Origin: Sphaerothrix epifaneia
GTDB taxonomy: Bacteria > Cyanobacteriota > Cyanobacteriia > Phormidesmidales > Phormidesmidaceae
Reading direction: 5' to 3'
Length of the DNA: 64,000 bases
Assembly (NCBI RefSeq): GCF_042788235.1
Contig: NZ_JBHZOL010000068.1
Location: 7,829 to 71,828, forward strand
The notes under the pieces were generated by a model. That model was not told the origin of the DNA. It saw only the letters and a list, made by a program, of their open reading frames with translations, and ran no database searches. The stretch's first letter is position 1. Each line of letters starts with the position of its first letter. Below are positions 61,522 to 64,000 of the stretch, piece after piece. The position numbers and the translations under genes were made by a program.

Positions 61522-61615
61522 ACAACCCAAAAACTCCTCTCCCCTCCCCACCTCACCCCTTCCCCACCCTCCCCACCTCACCCCTTCCCCATCTCACCTC
61601 TCCCTCACCCCCCCT
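61522..61615. repeat. C-rich polypyrimidine tract facing the G-rich tract
   Basis: About 90 bp of C/T built from CCCCACCTCACCCCTTCC-like units end at the rhomboid stop codon. With 61041-61160 it forms inverted low-complexity arms around the tandem repeat. Confidence 0.8.
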
Positions 61616-62198
61616 ATAGCCACTGCTCTAAATCTGCCAAATAATAAGCCGCTAAGCCGCCACCGAGTAAACCAAACAAATGACCTTGCCAGGACTGTCC
61701 TCGCCGCAGCGGCAACACTCCCCAAATGGAGCCACCGTAGAGAAAGCCTGCAAGAACGGCGATCGCGATCGCTCCTGGGCTACGCTCGACATAGCCGCGC
61801 ATGAGCAAAAAGCCTAAATAGCCAAAAACAATACCACTGGCACCAATATGGTTCGATCGCGGTTGACCCAAGAGCCAAACCCCAAGGCCGCTCACCAGCC
61901 AGACAATCGCCGTTACCCAAACAAAATCTTGCACGCCACTTAGCAAAATGAACCAGCCCAAAACCACCAGGGGTAGGGTGTTGGCTGAGAGATGTTTGAG
62001 GTTGCCGTGTAGCAGCGGTGCCAGAATGATACCGCTGAGTCCGGCTGGCCGTCTGGGGCGGATACCGTAGCGATTGAGTGCGCCTTGCAAAATCAGCGAG
62101 TCAACCAGTTCTAAACCCCACAAAACTGCCACCATGCCGCCCAAAATCTGAGCGTGGAGCGTCAGTGTTTCTGAACTGTACTGAGCTAGGGTGTCCAT
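61614..62198 (-). CDS. Rhomboid-family intramembrane serine protease
   Basis: The 194-residue protein has six hydrophobic segments. Catalytic Ser121 lies in HIGASGIVFG and the partner His173 in SWQGHLFG. 'PLLHGNLKHLSANTLPLVVLG' (about 61-81) is the typical HxxxN-like part. It is the short six-helix form without extra domains. Its substrate is unknown. It starts next to the divergent SDR gene. Confidence 0.93.
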   Translation of the reverse strand: MDTLAQYSSETLTLHAQILGGMVAVLWGLELVDSLILQGALNRYGIRPRRPAGLSGIILAPLLHGNLKHLSANTLPLVVLGWFILLSGVQDFVWVTAIVWLVSGLGVWLLGQPRSNHIGASGIVFGYLGFLLMRGYVERSPGAIAIAVLAGFLYGGSIWGVLPLRRGQSWQGHLFGLLGGGLAAYYLADLEQWL

Positions 62199-62282
62199 AT
62201 TGGTAGGGGATTGATGCTATTGATAGAGTCTGTCAACGCTCAAACTGCGCCACAATCAAGCAGTGGGCAACTTCAAAACCAT

Positions 62283-63086
62283 ATGACGAAATCTGTTTTA
62301 ATTACAGGGGCTTCTCAGGGCAGTGGTCGGGCGGCGGCGCTGTTGTTTGCTGAGCAGGGCTATAACGTTGCGATCGCGGCGCGACAAAGCGATCGCTTAG
62401 AAGCCGTAGCCGCTGAGATTATTGCCAGAGGGCAGCGGGTGATGGCGCTGCCGACTGATGTTTCTCAGGCAGATCAGGTAGAGGCGCTGGTCAATAAGGC
62501 GCTGGCTGAGTTTGGTCAAATTGATGTGTTGGTGAACAACGCGGGTATTTGCCTGACGGGGCAGGTGAGCGATATGAGTTTGGCAGATTGGCACCAGCTT
62601 ATGGATGTCAATTTTTGGGGCTATGTTCATACCATTCATTATTTGTTGCCCCATCTGGTGCAGCGGGGCAGCGGCGTTATTGTCAATGTGGGGTCTTTTG
62701 GTGGCAAAATGCCGCTGCCGTTGATGACGGCTTACTGTGCGAGTAAGTATGCGGTGAGCGGTCTGACAGAGACTTTGCGTTTAGAACTGCAAGGAAAAGG
62801 CATTCATGTGGCGGCGGTGCATCCGGGGGTGATTAACAGCAGCTTTATGGAGCGGGCGATGTTTCGCGGCCAGGACGAAACGCAGGCCAATCAACAGCGC
62901 GATCGCATGCAGGCTGTTCTTTCGCAAGCTTGGGTAAGCCAGCCGGAAGACGTTGCTCAGGCCATTTGGGCAGCGGTAGATCAACGCAAAGATGAAATTG
63001 TGGTAGGGCCAGCAGCGATCGCGACTGAAGCTTATCGTCTGTTGCCGGGGCTGACTCAGTGGGCACTGGCGAGAGCGGCGCTGTAA
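62283..63086 (+). CDS. Short-chain dehydrogenase/reductase
   Basis: This classical SDR has the cofactor motif TGASQGSG at about residues 8-15, 'DVLVNNAG', and the catalytic Tyr-x3-Lys in AYCASKYAVSG. I take the ATG giving MTKSVLITG. The frame is open 24 codons further upstream with ATG and TTG options, and ribosome sites are poor for all of them. The length of about 267 is normal. The substrate is unknown. Confidence 0.88.
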   Translation: MTKSVLITGASQGSGRAAALLFAEQGYNVAIAARQSDRLEAVAAEIIARGQRVMALPTDVSQADQVEALVNKALAEFGQIDVLVNNAGICLTGQVSDMSLADWHQLMDVNFWGYVHTIHYLLPHLVQRGSGVIVNVGSFGGKMPLPLMTAYCASKYAVSGLTETLRLELQGKGIHVAAVHPGVINSSFMERAMFRGQDETQANQQRDRMQAVLSQAWVSQPEDVAQAIWAAVDQRKDEIVVGPAAIATEAYRLLPGLTQWALARAAL

Positions 63087-63114
63087 GCTAAAAAGAGTTG
63101 AGAGGACGGGCAAA

Positions 63115-63780
63115 GTGGTTGCCATAGGGGAACCCAAATCTGAAAACCGACCGATTGGGGAACAGCGGGTTTTATTGCAAGGCTTGTCTTGGGGAGCTTA
63201 TTTGCAGATTCTGGCGGCGCTGCCTCAGTCTCGTAGTTCGCGGTTGATCTATGATGATGGCGTTTTGGAAATTACGGTGCCGCTAGAAGATCACGAATTT
63301 GCGGCTCGTTTGATAGAGCGTTTTGTTTTGACGCTGGTGGAGCTGATGGGGCTACGCATCAAAACAATGGGTTCAACGACGATGAACTATCCGGGGCTGA
63401 AGAAAGGAACGGAACCGGATAACGCCTATTACATTCAAAATCAGCCTTTGGTGAAAGGTCGCAATGTTGATTTTAGCCAAGATCCACCGCCAGACTTGGT
63501 GATCGAAATTGACATAACCCATACGGATATTGCCAAAAATCAGTTCTATGCCAGCCTGGGCGTACCTGAATTTTGGCGGTTTAATGGCAAACTGTGGCGG
63601 ATATATGCGTTGCAGGATAGAGCTTATGTTGAGGTTGAAGCCAGCCCAACGTTTCCGCTAGTGCCTAAGGCGTGGCTGTATGCTTTTTTAGAAATCGCGA
63701 AAGAGGACGAAGTTGAAGCGGTTCGGTCTTTGCGCCAAGGGTGGCACGAACAAGGGCGATCGCTAAAGGTAGAAGGCTGA
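63115..63780 (+). CDS. Uma2-family (DUF820) predicted endonuclease
   Basis: The 221-residue protein has the Uma2 pattern: 'SRLIYDDGVLEITVPLEDHEFAARLIERFVLTL' and 'PPPDLVIEIDITHTDIAKNQFYASLGVPEFWRF'. It carries the Asp and Glu of a PD-(D/E)xK nuclease-like core (DLVIEI). These genes are very numerous in cyanobacteria and their role is unsettled. The start is GTG. The last five codons and stop lie inside repeat copy D, so the repeat has supplied the end of the reading frame. Confidence 0.9.
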   Translation: MVAIGEPKSENRPIGEQRVLLQGLSWGAYLQILAALPQSRSSRLIYDDGVLEITVPLEDHEFAARLIERFVLTLVELMGLRIKTMGSTTMNYPGLKKGTEPDNAYYIQNQPLVKGRNVDFSQDPPPDLVIEIDITHTDIAKNQFYASLGVPEFWRFNGKLWRIYALQDRAYVEVEASPTFPLVPKAWLYAFLEIAKEDEVEAVRSLRQGWHEQGRSLKVEG

Positions 63781-63846
63781 GGGCAGCAGGCTGAAGGAAA
63801 GCTTTGCTGTCTAGCGGCTTGTAGCAATTGAAGTGTCTCAACGCTG
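63764..63846 (+). repeat. Dispersed intergenic element, copy D, overlapping a stop codon
   Basis: It reads TAAAGGTAGAAGGCTGAGGG, GGAAAGCTTTGCTGTCTAGC, GGCTTGTAGCAATTGAAGTG and TCTCAACGCTG. The first 17 bp encode the C-terminal residues and stop of the Uma2 gene. Confidence 0.85.
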
Positions 63847-63862
63847 TTTTTTGCCATAAAAA

Positions 63863-64000
63863 CTATTCGACTATTTCACCCAAATAGCGGCTAACAAAAT
63901 CCTTCGCAGCATCAGAATTGATTTGCTTCAAGGCTTCTGTCACTGCCACGATATTTTCAGCACTGGGGTCTAGCCCGTGATACCAGCGTCCAACATTGGC
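63863..64000 (-). CDS. C-terminal fragment of a gene cut by the window edge
   Basis: An open minus-strand frame of 45 codons ends at TAG 63863-63865 and continues beyond 64000. The visible end reads ANVGRWYHGLDP, then AVTEALKQINSD, then SRYLGEIVE. It is too short to identify; the helical, charged pattern shows only that it is a plausible soluble protein terminus. Confidence 0.5.
   Translation of the reverse strand, partial: ANVGRWYHGLDPSAENIVAVTEALKQINSDAAKDFVSRYLGEIVE

Noticed and set aside
1..64000. tRNA or rRNA genes
   Set aside because: I scanned intergenic regions for T-arm sequences and for rRNA-like stretches and found none that I could support.

Overview
The window is cyanobacterial chromosome. 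The octamer GCGATCGC (HIP1) is scattered through almost every gene, and the gene set is typical of the phylum: the nirA/ntcB/cnaT nitrate regulon, a BicA-type bicarbonate transporter, sulfiredoxin, a SpkB-like kinase, pentapeptide proteins, DUF1830 and SLH proteins. The NrtP-type permease (not NrtABCD), multi-GAF sensors, caspase/STAND and NACHT proteins and many small dispersed repeats fit a filamentous, Leptolyngbya-like lineage, but that placement is inference. I saw no rRNA, tRNA, CRISPR array, phage module or transposase.

Layout. 1-2.4 kb: a truncated CBS-PAS-GAF sensor, then murQ. 2.3-7.0 kb: a minus-strand run of four genes (Rieske oxygenase, alpha-oxoamine synthase, GNAT-like acyltransferase, NAD-dependent reductase). 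Three of these match the enzyme types of the bacterial ceramide route (Spt, bCerS, CerR). 7.2-19.6 kb: an MFS exporter, an HTTM-like membrane pair, gcvT, a two-gene K+ uptake system, a multi-GAF sensor, pyrD, and a divergent cupin/LysR pair. 19.7-30.1 kb: the complete nitrate block. cnaT, ntcB and a HEAT protein in the nirB position read left; nirA, nrtP, narB and a PsiE-like gene read right. Three GT-N10-AC boxes, each followed at 22 bp by a TAN3T box, are laid out as NtcA-activated promoters.

30.5-39.1 kb: two selenium genes, mnmH and a fused NADH-dehydrogenase-like/selD gene, are separated by an accessory block. The block holds an unknown small-protein/membrane-protein pair, a caspase-nSTAND-pentapeptide protein, and a divergent Trypco1-type gene. 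39.3-47.4 kb: a GH9 glycosidase, a pentapeptide protein, cutA, a DszC/SfnB-like flavoenzyme, a MoaD-type protein, an XRE-GrpE fusion and sulfiredoxin. 47.7-58.4 kb: a SpoIID-like protein, a SpkB-like kinase, moeA, an SLH protein with a clear terminator, bicA and a GH13 alpha-glucosidase. 58.8-64 kb: a membrane NACHT protein with an FGE-like tail, a repeat-rich upstream region (79-bp tandem repeats between inverted G-rich and C-rich tracts), rhomboid, SDR, a Uma2 gene and a truncated gene at the edge.

How the parts connect. NarB needs molybdenum cofactor, and moeA and a moaD-type gene lie in the same window. MnmH needs selenophosphate from SelD. Two signal-transducing NTPases of the STAND/NACHT class sit next to low-complexity polypyrimidine or polypurine DNA and recently expanded repeats. 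A roughly 90-bp dispersed element recurs seven times, always between genes or at gene ends. The items most worth following are the ceramide-like operon, the caspase-STAND/Trypco1 block between the selenium genes, the repeat structure upstream of the NACHT gene, and the dispersed element.
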